From assembly GCA_039619475.1 (NCBI GenBank), contig CM077116.1, positions 7,674,501 through 7,738,500 on the forward strand: a stretch of 64,000 nucleotides of DNA, given 5' to 3'. Source of the DNA: Icerya purchasi (taxonomy: Eukaryota; Arthropoda; Insecta; Hemiptera; Monophlebidae). Both the position numbers and the translations under genes were made by a program. Below are positions 40,227 through 53,126 of the stretch, in pieces (position 1 is the first letter of the stretch; each line of letters begins with the position of its first letter). The notes under the pieces were generated by a model, which saw only the letters and a program-made list of their open reading frames with translations, did not search any database and was not told the DNA's origin.

Positions 40227-42555
40227 CGCACGATATTCCTTTGGTGAAAGTTCCATCGGATACCAAAAACATTTAATTTTTTACGTTTCAGCAGTGATAA
40301 AAAGCTACTATAATTCTTTCCATTGTTACGTGAACGAAACGAAGACAATATAAGGTATTATCTGAGTCGTCTAATTGTAAGAGCTATTCATGAGCACAGC
40401 ATCCGCTTTCAAAGTAAATGCTGAATTGATTTCTGCACGTCTAAGCAATTACTGCTGAACTATGTGCGATTTGTTTTATTTAGATACCCGTATTTATCGT
40501 TTACACATTAAATTCAGAATGCGCATCTAATAACACAATAAGAAGAGCAACCTAAACAGCAGTAACTTATTAATTTGTGTTTCTCCTACCCTTCGCTTAC
40601 AAGTAATGTCTCACAGTATTTTAATATTATAAATACCTGGCTACTCTGATATTTCTGGAAACAAAAAGTCGCTTCAATAGCTCACTAAGCTAGTTTATGT
40701 CGGAGCCCTCCCTGCAAGGTTTTAATAATATTTATCCAACATGAATAGCTTTAGATGTACTTTTTCTGCACCATTCTTTATTTAAAATATAACAAAGGTC
40801 TCGTATAAAGATTAGTCAATTAAATGACCGTTAAATCGCGTACGTCCGAAGCATAGATGATTGTTGCATGACTATTCTTAAGTGGAAATGCTTTGTCAAT
40901 TTTTTAATATTCATGTTTCGCTCTCTCTATACAACACCTCCTGCTTGAATCGCAGCAGCTAAGTATGGAATTTCTAATTCTCAGACAAGCCTGTCGATCT
41001 CGCCAGCTAACGTGTAAAATCTACTTTAACTTTTTTAAAACGAACAACTTAAGATGCGCCGTTTAGAAAATAAAAAAAATGTGTCTTTACGGCTACAATG
41101 ACCGTAATTGTTAAAATTGAATCAAAAGATTTATCGGTCAGGTGGGGGAGGTTTTTATTTTTAATATTACATATATTCGTTTAGTACACCGATTAAGTAA
41201 CACCTGCTGTCTTTTTTATCAGTTTCGATATGTGACATTTTTTCTTGTGAGGCTGATTTATTAGTTATCTCCGTCGAAACATTTACAGATAACTTTAAAA
41301 ACATGTTAAAACGTAATTTCAAGCACTATGTAAACAACTAAAAAGTGCTTACATAATACTGTAATAGCATAATTGAATGTTTTCCCAATTTCCCGACAAA
41401 AAAAAAAACTAATTATGATATGCTCAATATGTGTTAACAAATTTTCTCTGCGGAAGACTTGAAACACTAGGCATTCTGTGTTATGACTGGATTTCACACA
41501 TCGCCGGTAACACCCACACATTCAATTTGTTTCTCGCATTTTATGAATTCCACGAAAGTTAAATAGAACTTTTAAAATAAAAACATTTTATACAAGTCGA
41601 ATAAGACGTCGCTATTTTTATAAACAAAGGTAAGATTCATTATTGAAAATTCTACACAGTACCTCCATTTTGACGGGGACAGGTGTTTCGGATGGTGCAT
41701 GAAATGCGACTATTTCGTTTTAGGAAAAACATGAACTGAAACTATTGATCACAAATTGCATAAAATGTTTAAATGCGAATAAAGGTAACACTTTTGCGTG
41801 ACGTACGCATTTTCGCATCTTGTACAAATTTTACGAAACAACCCGTAGCTATAAAACATATCCGTGTCATAAGCTAACATTTTAAAAATGTTTCCATTTG
41901 GATGCAAACAACTTCGGATAGCTATCGAGAGTACTGCTTAACTAAAAACTGTTTGCGTGATGCTTCCTGAAATTGCCATTGAATATAAATCCCCGTTAGT
42001 CGACAGAAACTGATATTAGAGCACAGGAAAGTTTCAATGCCCGTCGACATGAATATTATTGATAGCGCCATCTATTAGTTGAAAATTGAATTATACCCGC
42101 CGGCTTTAGAACTGATTAAGATTCGTAAGAATTCCGTAAGAGTACGTAAGGGTGTACGGTTACTTATAATATTTTTTTCCTTTTTTTTTTTGGACTGGAC
42201 TGTCATTCATTTAACCATCCATAATGCTACACAAAATGATTCCAATCTAGATAAACTGCATACAAAAGCATAACGCTGAAAAAACAGGAGAATTCCTATG
42301 ACTTTGGCTTGTAAGATAAAACTGAAAAAATCTATTCGTTCCGAAGTAAGAGTTTAAGTAATCGCTAGAAGTAATATCGTATCCACTGCCTATTGTCGTG
42401 CTTTATCTTTTATTCTAATTCTAAATCAAATATGTAAGAATCGAGGATTCTAGTAATTCATGCCACATGCCGTGGTTCGCTAATATTAACTCATGGAAAA
42501 AGCTCGGACAACAATTATTGATAGCTAATAATAAAAGTTTAATAAAGATAAATAT
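40227..42555. other. Unassigned AT-rich DNA
   Basis: No recognised gene or repeat. Confidence 0.45.
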
Positions 42556-43256
42556 AAGAGATGAAACGGATATCCGGTAACTATGCGGTATCCGCTCAAA
42601 TGCTCGCTTATTATTAATTAATAAGCGAGTATTCGGTCGAATACTGGATTCAAAAAAAATATTACGAAATATCAAATTTAAGTACTTTATTTAATCCACA
42701 TAACAAATATAATCACTATATTTTCATTTTACAACAAAAAAAAAATTGGTACTGGTACTACACTAGGGGAAAATTGTGGTGAATGAATACCAATTTCTCC
42801 GCATTAAGAGGCAACAAACAGTTTCGCTTGTCTTCATAGATAAGGCCAACTTCAGAAAAGATAAATTCTAACAAACTTTGTTAAGTTCGGGTATTGTGTA
42901 GCATTAGCTAACCACCAAATACAAGGGTCACGATTGTGATCAATTCGAACTGACTTCAGATAAACATCAATCTCACATGCAAATTCAAACTACAATAGCA
43001 TGTTTACAATAACCTCAAGTGATCGTGTTTGTAAACAATTCAACAAGTCAATGAAACACTTGCTAACTTCGCTCATAAACGAGAAGACCCGAATTCACCC
43101 AAGTCCGCCCGATAATTCCTGCACCACCTATGTGAACTTGCTCGTTACGATGCGCCGGTCGGCAATGTTCGTCCGAATATCCGGCTATCCGATTTCGAGG
43201 TTGGCCGGATACTCGGTATCCGATATCCGACTAAACAACTATCCGTTTCATCTCTA
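42556..43256. mobile_element. Non-autonomous hAT-like element with perfect 8-bp target duplication
   Basis: Inverted ends agagatgaaacggata (42557) and tatccgtttcatctct (ending 43255; the core atccgtttcatctct is exact) bound a 701-bp unit. It is flanked by the identical 8-mer ataaatat at 42548-42555 and 43257-43264, the hAT duplication length. Sub-terminal DNA on both sides repeats ggtatccg/cggatac motifs, usual for transposase binding sites. No transposase domain was recognised inside. A short palindrome (cgcttatta/taataagcg) lies near 42603-42630. Confidence 0.78.
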
Positions 43257-45299
43257 ATAAATATTAAATATTTACACAAGAGTAGATGCAAAGTAGAGTC
43301 CTGTATAGAAAACGCTCTACAAATATTACCGTATACACAACAATTAACCGCACACATTGACTCACATTGCGTAACGCACATACAATTTACGCAAAATATA
43401 ATACTGAAATATAATGAACACAAACAAAAGTATAAGTTTATCTCATTTGCTTTTCCGCGATTCCAGTTGGTCTCTTCTAATCCAGCAGACAATTCCAAAA
43501 ACAGTCTGTTGAACTATAACCTATGCTTCTTTTATTTTTCGTTACTTGATTCTTTTAATTTACAATCGGAATGGCAACATTTTTTATTCTTATCTTTTTC
43601 CTTTTGAATTATTGGTTTTATAAAATTTTAACACATATTTCAATTGTTTTCTATCTCTTAATATAAGAAACTTTATCGTTTTTTTTTTTTTTGTTTAATT
43701 ATTTTGTAACACAATTAATTATTGATATCATTTAATAACGCTATTCTCTTTAAAAGAGTGTAAGACAATGTTAATTATATAATCAACAGCGGAAAAATGA
43801 GGAATAACCGACGGTAATAAAGCTATTACACCTGGCACCGATAAAACACACAAAAACCCGCTTTCGCTAATACACCGAACAAATCGTTGCCTTACAATTC
43901 CTCGAGTAATTTCTATTTATAATAAAGAGAGACAATCGCTACACTGTACAGCAGTTTCCCTAAGACTGAGTATCAACCAGCACACCACGTGACCGCGACG
44001 AGACCACAACGCGGCGTATCTTCAAAGTTGTGTTATACGCTTTGAAATAGAGAACTTTTCACCAAAACGACCGAGACGCGACTTGTTTTCAATCCGCACA
44101 CATAAAATGACTGAAGAAAAAAATAATATTAAATTTACGATAATGTTTCTCGTATTCAAAGTTCCCAAAAGCATTTTTTTACGTATTTATGCAATGACAA
44201 ATTCTTTTGGGGACCCTGGATGACAAAGCTAAAGTTTATCTGTACTACTTGTAAAATCCATTACAGTGTGTACGTACATAATGACCATATTTTTAATTTT
44301 TTAATCAAGATACTTAATGAAAAATAATGGGAATAATGAAATGGTAGTAGTATTATATTTTGACTATTTGATTGTGTATAAAACATTACATGTAAAAAAA
44401 TAAAAAAATAAAAAGTTCATACAATAAATTTATAATTTCACGTTAAAATTACATGCACTAAAATTAATATTTAAAAGTGTTTTTCTCGGGACTTTTCTTT
44501 CGCAAATTTTTCAATAACCCCATCACAGTCGAGTCCGGGTAATAATTTATATTCAACGTATAAAATTACCATTCAATTTAATCTTCCTTCATTCATTTTG
44601 TTTCTTACATTATTATTCATTTTAAACACGAAAAAGTTTATCTAAAACACTCGATATGAGTAATGTTTGAAATATTTATAAAACAATTTCCATACTTGTG
44701 TGTGTGTGGGAGGAGGGTGTATTTATGAAAATATCCCCCCCCCCCCACACAAATTTTGGTCTAGATACCCCTGGCTGCATGCAATACCTTGGACCTCATG
44801 TCACGAATGCATTGTGAAGTTGTAATTTAACTCCTTTAAATTACTTCTTGTTGAGTTATTTGAAATTATAATAATATGGACAAATTATGAACTGCAGAAG
44901 TATTAAAAATAAACATTGAACGCTGCATCCGTAACATTAGGCCCCAGTTGTTGCTTCAATCATCGAAAACTGGGCTCATCGAATTCACTGAATGCACTAC
45001 ATCAGAGTAGAGATAGTTCAGTGATATTCCATTCGAAATATAACGCCATAAATTGTACTTAAAAATTATACGAACAGTTTGGTTGTATTGAAATAGCGCT
45101 TATATTATCTCAATTTAAAATCATATTATATTTATTAGAAAGCTCTATAACTATAGATGAACTAGTTTAAGTGTTGAACTTTGAAGAACACTATTCTCGA
45201 ACTGATTTTAACTTTGATAGTTCGATAATATTACTATACTTGTATACAAAACTCATTAATACACTGATTAAACTGCAAGCTCATCCGAGCAATGTTTAG

Positions 45300-45303
<4 letters not shown>
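43257..45303. other. Unassigned AT-rich DNA
   Basis: Includes a C run at about 44736-44748 after a GT-rich stretch. No gene recognised. Confidence 0.45.

Positions 45304-45349
<46 letters not shown>
45304..45349. repeat. (TA)n microsatellite
   Basis: About 23 TA units, bordering dispersed repeat copy 1. Confidence 0.95.
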
Positions 45350-45350
<1 letters not shown>

Positions 45351-45354
<4 letters not shown>

Positions 45355-45850
45355 AACAATACTTGTATACACGTACATGCACAATTGGTTTCAGAAACGG
45401 CCCTAACGATTTTGATGAAATTCACCGATAAAGGAGTTTTGGATTCTAGAAATCGAGAAAATTCTGTTAAGCCAATAATTTTTAAACGGATTCGTACAAT
45501 GTTCGTTTTGGTAATGCTTTATTTAGGACTCATTAAAAAGTAAATAAAAATAATACGCTTATTTACTGGTGTAAATAGCAGTCTGAAAACAGATTAAAGT
45601 GGAATATTTTTGTTTCGTGGTGAAATATATTTATTCACGATATTTACACAGCTATTGTAAATATTACGACACGGATCATTTTAGAATTATGCGGAGGATG
45701 GTTTTAATAACATTTCTAGCTTGTAAAGTTTTTTATTTGGTTTTATTTCATGTAACGCGAGAATACTTCAATACAAAATTTTCATATTCCACGCATATCA
45801 ATACTGGATTTTTAAATAATTGTGAAACTCGTTACAACTTTGATTGATTT
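45351..45850 (+). repeat. Dispersed non-coding repeat, copy 1
   Basis: Shares acaattggtttcrgaaa, a following taacrattttgatgaaattca, and a distal ttgtgaaactcg with 10195-10545 in the same order. Part of it also matches 9655-9960. It directly follows a long (TA)n tract. The short plus-strand frames here are not supported as genes. Confidence 0.6.
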
Positions 45851-46689
45851 TCGAGTTCAAGATTAGAGCAAACATCACATCCTAGATATAAATAAACTGG
45901 ATTTTTCAAATCTCGTCAAGAAGAAACCCTCTAGACTGCATGATGATATTTTTCTATAATTGTTATTTACGAGTTAGTTTTAATCGACCATGTCATTCTT
46001 TATATTATTACAAGGTTTTTTTTCCTTTTTTCTCTAGATCTTTTTGTTTTATATTCCTATTTCTTAACTGCAGTTCTAAATTAATCCAGCACATTCTTTG
46101 AAAATTTTAATTTCTAATCTAGAGGAAGCCGTTATGAACCTGGCCGCTATGCTCACTTTAGTTCCATTTATAACTTACGCTTAATAACTTTATGAAATAA
46201 ATCTGCTGAATAAAATACATGTTTCCCATTACTGTGGAAAAAACTAAATCTGGTTTTTTCGTCTTTTTTTTATTTTTTTTCTCTCTTATAAAATATAACA
46301 TCACTTGCATTACACGATTTCATAACATTTATAAAAATGACATAAGCAGAATATAAATTTAGGTCAGCGCTCTCAGCAGTTGAAAATTCGTATATTTGCT
46401 TAGGATAAGGCTTGACAGAAAACTATTTAAATCAAAATTAATCTCGTAGATGCGAAGTGTATATAAAAGAAAAAAAAGTTAAGATAAATCAGTACAGACT
46501 TGCAAATACGAATTCCTTCGTTAATTTCTATTTGCGCGCTATCTCTTTTTCTCTATAAACGGGATTATAAAAATTGCTCATAGTTCCTAATTCGAGAAGT
46601 AAGCTATAAACCACTTTCCCTCATACACCTGCAACAGTACTGTTCTTTTCGTCTACTATCTCTAACCAACAAAAAGTTCCGTACTAGAA

Positions 46690-47160
46690 ATGATCGCTTG
46701 TGGATTCTCGGACATTCCGATACTGAGGGCAACGGCGCTGCTGTGCATTCCCTTGCTCGCTCGATCGCTTTCAATGATCAATTTCTCGATAAATCCCTTG
46801 CCCAGGACCTTCAGTTCTTACCCTTATTCCAGACTCCAGCTGATAATTTTCTCCCTTTACTCTTTAATCCCTCCTCGCATCTCAATCAAACCTCTTACTA
46901 GTCTGCATCCTTCGTCCAAGCATTGCTTTCGTAGTACGATTCAGCAATCACTCTTTTCTCTCTTCGTTAATTGTTTTTCTCTATTCACATCTATTTGGAT
47001 AATTCCGATTCCGTTCTCTTTGAATGCTCGGCTTTTTTAGCTGAACGTTTATTATCAATTTCTAACGTGTTCCTACTTCTTATAAACAATCTTCTTCCTA
47101 TCTCTATCGGTAATTCCTTTATTATAAATTTTTTTTATCTCCTCTACATTCAGTGAGACA
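46690..47160 (+). mobile_element. RNase H/3' end LINE relic, same family
   Basis: Reads LWILGHSDTEGNGAAVHSLA (46698), a decayed WIPGHxGIxGN box, then the C-terminal tail with SVLFECSAFLAERLL (about 47015), which aligns with HVLFECSGLSRERELL at 54006-55050. It stops near 47157. Only the 3' end is present, as usual for 5'-truncated LINE insertions. Confidence 0.7.
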
Positions 47161-47393
47161 AAAATTTCTATATTGCCAGACCACATTACCTTTCACTGAC
47201 ACATCTAGCAAAGAAAAAAATAACTATTTTTTTTGTACAAGGGCTAATATTAGGCATGTTTTACTTGTCTCTGAAACACTATTTTATAGTGTACTGCAGC
47301 TAATAATTAACCAAACATATACGGCTGAATAATAAACACAATAAAGATTGGAAAATTCATTGTAAATAATTAAAATCGATATTTTTAAAAAGT

Positions 47394-47538
47394 TTTATTT
47401 TTAAACGCATAATGACATACCTCGAAAGTTTTGAAATTAAAATCGTAATTTTCTACTACGTACATCATCGTAAATATATACATATACAATACATAAAAGA
47501 AAAAAGTGAGATAGAAAGAAAAATCGCACGCATTTAAT
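47394..47538 (-). promoter_or_regulatory. Candidate polyadenylation signals of the CPAP3 gene
   Basis: Downstream of the TAA on the minus strand there is an ATTAAA hexamer at 47538-47533 (about 120 bp past the stop) and an AATAAA hexamer at 47399-47394 (about 260 bp). Either could set the 3' end. In AT-rich DNA such hexamers also occur by chance, so this is a suggestion only. Confidence 0.3.
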
Positions 47539-47655
47539 TAAGTTAATACTAAAATAAAATTACAGAATACATATTTGAAATAAATATTCTCCACAGATCA
47601 AAGTAGTAAGTACAAATAATACTGACCAGCTCCATTTTGAAATTTTTTCATTCAT

Positions 47656-47725
47656 TTAAATACTTTGCGGTTTAGCTTTTTTAGTCGCATTTTTCTTGTC
47701 GTCTTCCTCTTCGTACCAATTTTCA
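47656..47725 (-). CDS. Obstructor/CPAP3-type cuticle protein, terminal coding exon
   Basis: Short last coding exon of 70 bp, too short to stand out as an open frame. The acceptor is preceded by a T-rich tract ending ttaacag. The first base completes the Cys codon left by the exon at 50281-50494, giving VKGCENWY. An acidic then lysine-rich tail follows (EEEDDKKNATKKAKPQSI) and a TAA at 47658-47656. A Cys-Glu-aromatic sequence followed by an acidic tail is usual at the C-terminus of obstructor proteins. The phase fit (2+1 bases) and the motif together make this exon secure despite its size. Confidence 0.88.
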
Positions 47726-50280
47726 CTGTTAAAAATGAATATTAAAAAATAATGGATGAAAAACAAGAAATCCATCGAAATTTTACAAAACGTCTACTTA
47801 GAATAAACCAACTTGTAATTTTAAGGAAAAATGAAATTCGCTGTATTATGAGGAAAATTATTTGAAATCGAAGTATCTACAACGACAGCTACATTATATA
47901 CGTACGATTATTTCATTCGAAAAGATACACTTTTATTAAAAAAGTTTCCTCAATAGTTTAATATTAAGCTATAATATATATATATATATGCAATGTGGGA
48001 AAAATCCTCGTCTGCAGTTCGAAACGGATTAAACTTCCAATGATTTCTTACTGATTTCATTAAAAATGCACGAAAGTGCCTTGAAGTGTAATTTATTACG
48101 ATAACTTTTATAAATTACTCAAACGAGTGGCGTCCTTTTGTTCTGATTTAGCACGCTTCAATCTTTGCACATCAATATTTGACTCATCGATAGAATTTCT
48201 AAATTCGCCAGTAAATTAAAATAGATGATATCTACTTTTTTATTTTTATAATTTTTTTATTTCTTTTGCGGAGATACTTGTTTATATTTTTTAATTGCCA
48301 AGGATGACAAGGTTTGTGTCTTCATTAACTATAATTTTGGCGACACTTCAATTGCGCACCAGAAGTTTACCGGTATGAAATATAAAAAAGCGAACGAAAA
48401 CGGCATCTGGACCATGATATTTGTTTTGGACTCGATGGTTCCAAAACTGATGGCCGCTTTATCGTATAACATTTGAATGTTCAATGGCTTTCAAAATTTT
48501 TACGCATTGTATACTTAAAAAATGATAATTAAAATCCGCCAACGAAAAATACCACTACATCGATTTATGTATTAAAAATATTTCCTTTATAACGACCGTT
48601 TGCAACATTCCTACGTTTCTAAATCGTTAAAAATATTGAGAATAAGAACCGCACTGCTAACGGGATGATAGCCTATTTTTCGCAAACCGTTAAGCAGGTT
48701 CTTTCTAAGCAACCGAAATGTTATTCCAAATAGCAAGCGGTCCCCATCGAGATGTGATAAGACATTTTGGAAGTCATTGAAAGAGCGACTTCTACCCATT
48801 TTATTCCTTCGTCGATTTTATAAAATCCGGATTTTTTTTTTTTTTAAAGCGGTGTGCTATTCGAGTCCGACTTGTGCTGGTGCGCTATTCGAGTCCGACT
48901 TGTGCTGGTGCGCTATTTGAGTCCGACTTGTGCTGGTGCGCTATTTGAGTCCGACTTGTGCTGGTGCGCTATTTGAGTCCGACTAGTGCTGGTGCGCAAT
49001 TCGGGTGTCCCCATAATGGAAATTTTGACTGGGCATTGTGACATTTCCGGTGGCAATGCGTTCCAATAACACTTGTCCGCAGAAAATATCGAAATAAACA
49101 TCGGCATTTTTATTCGGTAGCATTTAACACGCTCGTGAAAAATCACCTACACTTGCAATATTACCGTTCATTACCCACAAAACTCAACTTATGTGTTATC
49201 TTATTTGCCCTGGCTGAAAAAACTAGGACAATTTTTAAACGGAATGCCATCGTATCGCATACTCGTTTGAACAATCGATTGGTGGATGTAAAAGAAAAAT
49301 TTGTGTTTTATTTAGTAACTCCGGTGCCCGATACTGGGTCGTTTTAGTGTGTTCCAGTACAATTTCATCGAGCAAAACTCAGTTAGAGCATCAGTAGTGC
49401 CAGTTTGTCTCGCATTTTTTTCGACTAATTTTGACGAAAATTTCTAAAAGCCAAAATATATCTCGGAATGAGCGAACTATTGTAGCATTAAATTTCTCTC
49501 TCCGTGGACACCACTTTGTTCGGTAGCTTAAGCGAAATTTACCTGAAAAGGGTGTATTGGACAATGATTTAGGATTACAGTTTGTAAACAAAAAAGGTGA
49601 TTGTTTTTGAATTCAAGGCACTTTAGGTTTTTGCATGAAATATGTAACTGCATTTCATATTGATGAAATCAGACGTCAAACGGTCTAAAATACTCTTGCT
49701 CAAAACGCGTAAAAATATTCTCCGCTGTTTATGAACTGAATTTGTAGAGGAGGTATGAAGGTACTATTTTGTGTTACATCCGACGGTTACATACTCTACG
49801 ATAAGATATTAAACTAAAATCGAAAAAGGAACAAAGAAGCTGAGTGTATATTTAAGGACTTTGTTCTGTATTACGGAAGAAGTAGCGGCGATGAAATAAT
49901 TCACGCATATTCGCCATTTTGCTCAAAATAGCTAAATAGTTATGACGAAAATGTTGGAAAGTCTCTGTATGGTACAGTTGTAAGTAATTAGTGGAAATCG
50001 CTTTTGTCGATCCGGCTTTTTGCCTTAAGCGGTAAAAGGATTTGTGTTCGGTGGTGCGTCTAACACAAATTCTTCGATTGAAAAACTCGGAGAACCAGTT
50101 ATTAGATTTGGTTTCAAAAGCGCATTGACGAGTTTGTTTTACTTTTTTTAGAACTGGTCTTTTGGTGCATCATCGAAGGATACTGATGAATTATAGTTAC
50201 GTAATTGTGTCACGAGTGAAGTTTGACAGTTGCAAGAGAATTAGCTAACTTTGTAGTTTACAAAGTAAAATGAAACTTAC
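47726..50280 (-). other. Intron 3 (visible numbering) of the CPAP3 gene
   Basis: Intron with donor gtaagt and acceptor ttaacag. It contains a 28-bp minisatellite near 48852-49006. The rest (short open frames near 48611-48799 and 49135-49600) shows no recognisable domain or repeat. Confidence 0.85.
48852..49006. repeat. 28-bp minisatellite, about 5.5 copies
   Basis: Tandem unit of 28 bp containing gctattcgagtccgactt and gtgctg, with only a few point differences between copies. It lies in an intron of the CPAP3 gene. The short frame across it on the minus strand is a by-product of the repeat. Confidence 0.9.
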
Positions 50281-50494
50281 CATCCTTTCACATTTTCTGG
50301 TTCATCGCACTTAAAAGATATATCATTGTACACAGTTCCAGGTGCGCAGCTACCGTATTGAGGGATAACGCCGTTTCTGCAAATGTAAAATTTTTGACAG
50401 TCTTCCGGATGTGGGTAAGTAGGATGTGGTAATACTCTGCCGTTCGGACCGACGACTTCTCCGTCCGGACAAGAAAATCCATCTTCAAGTAAAT
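50281..50494 (-). CDS. Obstructor/CPAP3-type cuticle protein, exon with third chitin-binding domain
   Basis: Third visible exon, 214 bp. The acceptor ends ctgtatcacag and the donor is gtaagt. It reads DLLEDGFSCPDGE and so on, with cysteine spacing C-x23-C-x5-C-x10-C-x12-C-x8-C. The sixth cysteine is split across the next splice junction (TG|T). The stretch between the first two cysteines is about ten residues longer than in the other two domains and is rich in Pro and His (LPHPTYPHPEDC). This, with CQKFYICRNG, resembles third domains of obstructor proteins as I know the family. The preceding intron is about 5.9 kb and the following one 2.55 kb. Confidence 0.94.
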
Positions 50495-51817
50495 CTGTGA
50501 TACAGAAAATTTTCCGATTTTTCGCATAAAATTTTTTATTGCCCATTAGAGTCACACGATAGTAAGCGTAAAAATCGGTTATTTAATTCTTCAGTTTTGA
50601 AGATTTAATTTTGTTATTTTTGTTTATAACTTTTTTTTATGGGAGCTTAAAAATTACCAAAAAAGAACATGTTTATATAATACTAATGCAAGGATGATGT
50701 TGAAAATTTTTCAAGCAACACTGATAACGAATCATCTTTTACCCTGCGTACTGCCGAAAATATATACTTATAGCAATTTTGCACGCTGTTTCGTTAATAT
50801 CGCCAGTGACGCGATACGCATCAATTTACATTTAGGTTTATTGTAAATGAGCCCTTGTACCAAATATCTCCTCTGTGCATTATACAGCGAAAGTACGGAT
50901 CTCATCTAAATATTCAGGCGCAGCTAGAACCAAAACTTTCGTAAAGCAATATTCCAACGCCGAAATCGACAAGTCCCCTATTAGCTACGCGGAAACTATA
51001 ATTTCCAAAAATAATTTCACGTTAAAAGCATCCATTACTTTAAAAGCATCTTGGAGCTGATACTCGTAAACCAGGTGCTCTCTATCGTATTAGAAAATTT
51101 TAAAATGACCTAATCACTTAGATCTACCTACTAAACTTTAAGATTTTAGGTTTGTGCGAATTTTGATGATTCTGTCAATCTCATACATGGTCGATCGAAA
51201 AATAAACATCGAAAAAGCTGTCAACATAACACTTGGCCAAAAACCGGCACATCAGGCTTTAGAGAATTCTTTTTCATGGCACTTATTCGAATCACACAAA
51301 AATATGGAAGTACTGTAATTTTATCGATGAATTACGACGCACTGTACAAATAAATCACTTTGCTATTGTTCTATTCAAACTTGATCGATCAGCTGTTTTT
51401 CATTAACGATGGCGTTCAAAATAGCGAAAAAGTACCAATTACGTCTGAGAATTGTTACCATTCTTCAATTTAATTTCAGCCCTAACTATCTTCGGAAGAT
51501 AGGAAGAGTTTTTTATCTCAGTTTTCTTAATGCCTCGGTAAAATAACCGTGCGGAAAACTTAATAATCAATTATTTCACGTTAACTGAATTATATCTTTT
51601 CTTGTAATAAACTGGACGAATTGCACTTACGGAGAAACGCGAACGCGATAAACAATTTAAAAGTTAACACTTGTAAAGAGCTATTCGAGCGCTCTTCTAT
51701 CATAAGCAGAACTGGTGTCAAATTGTTTAAATAGCCGTCTCTGTTTACTTTATATATTGTAATTAGAAAAATTGCTTTTCGAAACATTCATCGATGAACC
51801 TTACGTTAATATTAACA

Positions 51818-51872
51818 TATTTGAATATATTTGAACATATTTGAATATATTTGAATATATTTGAATATATAG
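51818..51872 (+). repeat. 10-bp tandem repeat
   Basis: About five copies of atatttgaat in a row with single-base changes, in an intron of the CPAP3 gene. Confidence 0.85.
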
Positions 51873-52208
51873 GGCCTCTTCGTCGCCGCCTGTTCACTAG
51901 AAGTAAATGATTAAAAGAAGTTTTGCTACTAATCGTTGCCAAAGATATCACTATTGTGGATGGAGAAAAACATAAATAAATAAATAATGAACGAGGATTA
52001 TAATCAATGTTCCCGGATACTAATATCCTTAAGAACCCTGAAAAGTAGCTTCGGTATTCCGAAAAATTGAAAAAAGATGAAAATGTATTTTCAATCTTTT
52101 AGAGTACACAAAAAAGCCATAGAAATTTAAAAACGTATATATATTTACGTAAAATAAAGTGTATTAAACATATTCATAATATATGTATGCTCATGTGTAT
52201 ATGTATAT

Positions 52209-53089
52209 AAACTCGGCCATTTTAACCTTGCAAGGGGCTTGACCCCTTTTGCTTATGTTTCTGTCTCTTTCTCTTCTAAATTTTCTATAAAATGATCAAA
52301 ATTTATAATGTAGTTTTTAGGCCGGCCCCCATTAGAAAAATAACCCAATTTTATGTAATATGTTTGTTATATTTTAATTTTTACCAACTTCAAAAAGGTT
52401 ATACGTTTGTTCCGTATTTTTCTTTTATTTTTATGTTTGTTCGCGCATAACACATTTATATAGATCAATTTGACTGATTCTTTGTCCATTAAAAAGAGTA
52501 TCATCAATTTAGATACCATGTGAGTAATGATGAAAATCGGTGAACATAAGTTGAGTATTCGTCAAAAAATTTGGTCTCTTTGGATAATTTTTTTTTTCTT
52601 ATTATTTTCTATTAGTATAACAGAGGCGGTTGAATTAAAATACTATCATACGTGCTTCAAATTATAAATGTGGAAAATTCTTCGCTATTACACATTTCGT
52701 TTTCCTATTTTCGGTTCCGCAATTTACGTTTGCGTTCGGTGGCGGTTTTTATTTTTAGAAACATAATGAATATACACTTCTTATTACTGTGCGGGTTGAT
52801 GAATAAGAAGCCCCACCATAGGGGGAAGCATGTAAAGACTATATTACTAATTTAATAATGCCATGGAAATGCAAAAAAAGTATTATTCATATGTGTTGTA
52901 GCATGTTAAGTTGTTTTGGTAGATTAATAAAATTTATGGTATAAATTATTGGTTGTATTTTTTTAATTATATAAAATTGATTTTTTCGTTATAAAATTTA
53001 ATGGGGGCTGGTCTAAGCATTACGTTGTAAATTTTGATAATTTTATACAAAGTATAGAAGAGAAAGAGACAGAAATGTAAGCAAAATGC

Positions 53090-53122
<33 letters not shown>
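52209..53122. repeat. Repeat element with long inverted arms next to TA tracts
   Basis: The arm at 52209-52345 and the arm at 53003-53122 are inverted copies: both contain gtctctttctcttct on one strand, an adjacent aaaatgatcaaaattta-like segment and a GC-rich gcccccatta inner edge. Single arms of the same family lie at 35269-35667 and 62507-62922. The outer edge of each arm meets a (TA)n tract. No protein is encoded between the arms (52380-53000); the start of that interior (caacttcaaaaaggtt) resembles a common arthropod repeat. Confidence 0.7.

Positions 53123-53126
<4 letters not shown>

Noticed and set aside
48611..48799. 62-codon minus-strand ATG frame in the CPAP3 intron
   Set aside because: No recognised domain and no splice signals; likely chance in intronic DNA.
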